Positions 63,302-64,000 of a DNA stretch of 64,000 nt are shown in pieces. Origin of the DNA: an uncultured Prevotellaceae bacterium (GTDB taxonomy: Bacteria; Bacteroidota; Bacteroidia; Bacteroidales; Bacteroidaceae); assembly GCA_900316285.1 (NCBI GenBank), contig ONCG01000007.1, positions 124,001-188,000 on the forward strand, given 5' to 3'. The position numbers and the translations under genes were made by a program. Within the stretch, counting starts at the first letter, position 1. Each line of letters begins with the position of its first letter. The notes beneath the pieces were generated by a model. It saw only the letters and a program-made list of their open reading frames with translations. It was not told where the DNA came from and did not search any database.

Positions 63302-63309
63302 TAATTTTG
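63302..63309 (+). promoter_or_regulatory. -7 promoter element of rpsA
   Basis: TAATTTTG followed by C, with a TTG about 18 bp upstream as -33. The leader is about 60 nt and AT-rich. Confidence 0.65.
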
Positions 63310-63374
63310 CAGCCGATTTTAAAATTACACATAAAGTCTAACTTTATTTTAACAAACACTTTTAATTAACATTT

Positions 63375-64000
63375 ATGTCAAATCTAAAAAACATTGAGCC
63401 GCTGCAGGACTTCAATTGGGAAGAATTTGAAAACGGTTCTACATCAGGCGTAAGCCGCGAAGAGCTTCAGAAAGCTTACGACGAAACACTTAACAAGGTA
63501 GCCGACCATCAGGTTGTTGATGGTAGAGTAACAGCTGTCGACAAGAAGGAAGTTGTTGTCAACATCGGCTACAAGAGCGATGGTATCATCCCCGCTTCTG
63601 AGTTCCGCTACAACCCCGACCTGAAGGTGGGTGACGTTGTGGAAGTCTACGTAGAAAATGCAGAGGACAAGAAGGGCCAGCTCGTTCTCTCGCACAAGAA
63701 AGCCCGTCTGTCGAAGAGCTGGGAGCGTGTCAACGCTGCTCTCGACAACGAGGAAGTTGTCACTGGCTTCATCAAGTGCCGCACGAAGGGTGGCATGATC
63801 GTCGACGTGTTTGGCATCGAGGCATTCCTGCCCGGCAGCCAAATCGACGTGCACCCCATCCGCGACTACGACGTATTCGTGGGCAAGACCATGGAGTTCA
63901 AGATTGTGAAGATCAATCAGGAGTTCCGCAACGTTGTAGTTTCCCACAAGGCTCTCATCGAGGCTGAGCTCGAAGCTCAGAAGCGCGAGATCATCTCGAA
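63375..64000 (+). CDS. rpsA: 30S ribosomal protein S1 (5' part)
   Basis: The first 208 codons of ribosomal protein S1, running off the window. After an acidic lead (SNLKNIEPLQDFNWEEFEN), the first S1 domain reads VVDGRVTAVDKKEVVVNIGYKSDG with SEFRYNPDLKVGDVVEVYVE (about residues 48-105). The second S1 domain follows (VVTGFIKCRTKGGMIVDVFG and QIDVHPIRDYDVFVG, about 130-190). S1 binds mRNA to the 30S subunit; in this phylum, initiation relies little on Shine-Dalgarno pairing. The ATG at 63375 is the conserved start. Confidence 0.95.
   Translation, partial: MSNLKNIEPLQDFNWEEFENGSTSGVSREELQKAYDETLNKVADHQVVDGRVTAVDKKEVVVNIGYKSDGIIPASEFRYNPDLKVGDVVEVYVENAEDKKGQLVLSHKKARLSKSWERVNAALDNEEVVTGFIKCRTKGGMIVDVFGIEAFLPGSQIDVHPIRDYDVFVGKTMEFKIVKINQEFRNVVVSHKALIEAELEAQKREIIS

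Overview
The window is a 64 kb chromosomal segment of a Bacteroidales bacterium, most likely a gut or rumen Prevotella-type species (Prevotellaceae). Reasons: almost every confident promoter carries the Bacteroidetes -7 element TAnnTTTG rather than a -10 TATAAT; starts lack Shine-Dalgarno sequences; the gene content (DUF4738-like lipoprotein, DUF4421, DUF4301, HU-CCDC81/SPOR protein, C10 peptidase, Rho with a long acidic insert, six-gene Na+-NQR, K+-type membrane pyrophosphatase) is typical of that group. No species call can be made from the sequence alone.

Layout. 1-5 kb: end of an unidentified gene, a lipoprotein, UDP-glucose dehydrogenase and an rfbC-type epimerase (all minus), then a HU-CCDC81/SPOR protein and an FHA protein (plus). 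5-13.5 kb: mutY (minus), then serS, a fused NfnA-NfnB/GltD-like oxidoreductase, a DMT membrane protein, a TtcA-type tRNA thiolase and rho (plus). 13.7-17.8 kb: phosphosugar mutase, DUF4421 protein, Gfo/Idh/MocA oxidoreductase (minus). 17.9-21.9 kb: engB, ABC-F (uup), gdhA (plus). 22-27.5 kb: TPR protein, periplasmic-binding lipoprotein, a C10 protease with an apparent internal deletion, a 1 kb scar-like intergenic region, and a collapsed porin pseudogene (minus). 27.5-33.2 kb: PBP1A (minus), pyrB-pyrI-glyA-small Cys protein, tRNA-Cys (plus). 33.2-39.7 kb: one minus-strand run DUF4301 - galacturonokinase-like GHMP kinase - nucleotidyltransferase - UDP-uronate epimerase - comEC. 39.7-44.6 kb: Rel, DUF1460, rlmD (plus). 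44.6-45.7 kb: gene-free, packed with at least five kinds of repeat. 45.7-52.5 kb: Na+/solute symporter, two porins, Na+-pyrophosphatase, a His/Ser-rich small membrane protein. 52.8-58.5 kb: nqrFEDCBA (transcribed A to F). 58.7-64 kb: tamB and the start of rpsA.

How genes work together. Na+-NQR and the Na+-pumping pyrophosphatase both build a sodium gradient, which the Na+/solute symporter between them could use. The Nfn-type fusion, glutamate dehydrogenase and pyrB/pyrI/glyA cover NADPH, nitrogen and one-carbon metabolism. The most interesting unit is the operon at 34.9-39.7 kb: a kinase carrying the signature I associate with plant galacturonokinase, a DUF4301 protein with UDP-sugar-pyrophosphorylase-like motifs, a second nucleotidyltransferase and a UDP-glucuronate 4-epimerase. 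Together they read as a galacturonate to UDP-galacturonate to UDP-glucuronate salvage route, a sensible capacity for a pectin-feeding gut bacterium.

The second theme is repeat biology: three intergenic arrays of about 22 bp units sharing an ATTGCT/ATGCT core; short tandem duplications that span the stop codons of several genes; in-frame low-complexity expansions inside two RNA-modifying enzymes; TGTAGGGACGC inverted-repeat elements; and a 200 bp inverted repeat centred on a 42 bp perfect AT palindrome, lying between two genes that have each lost an internal segment.
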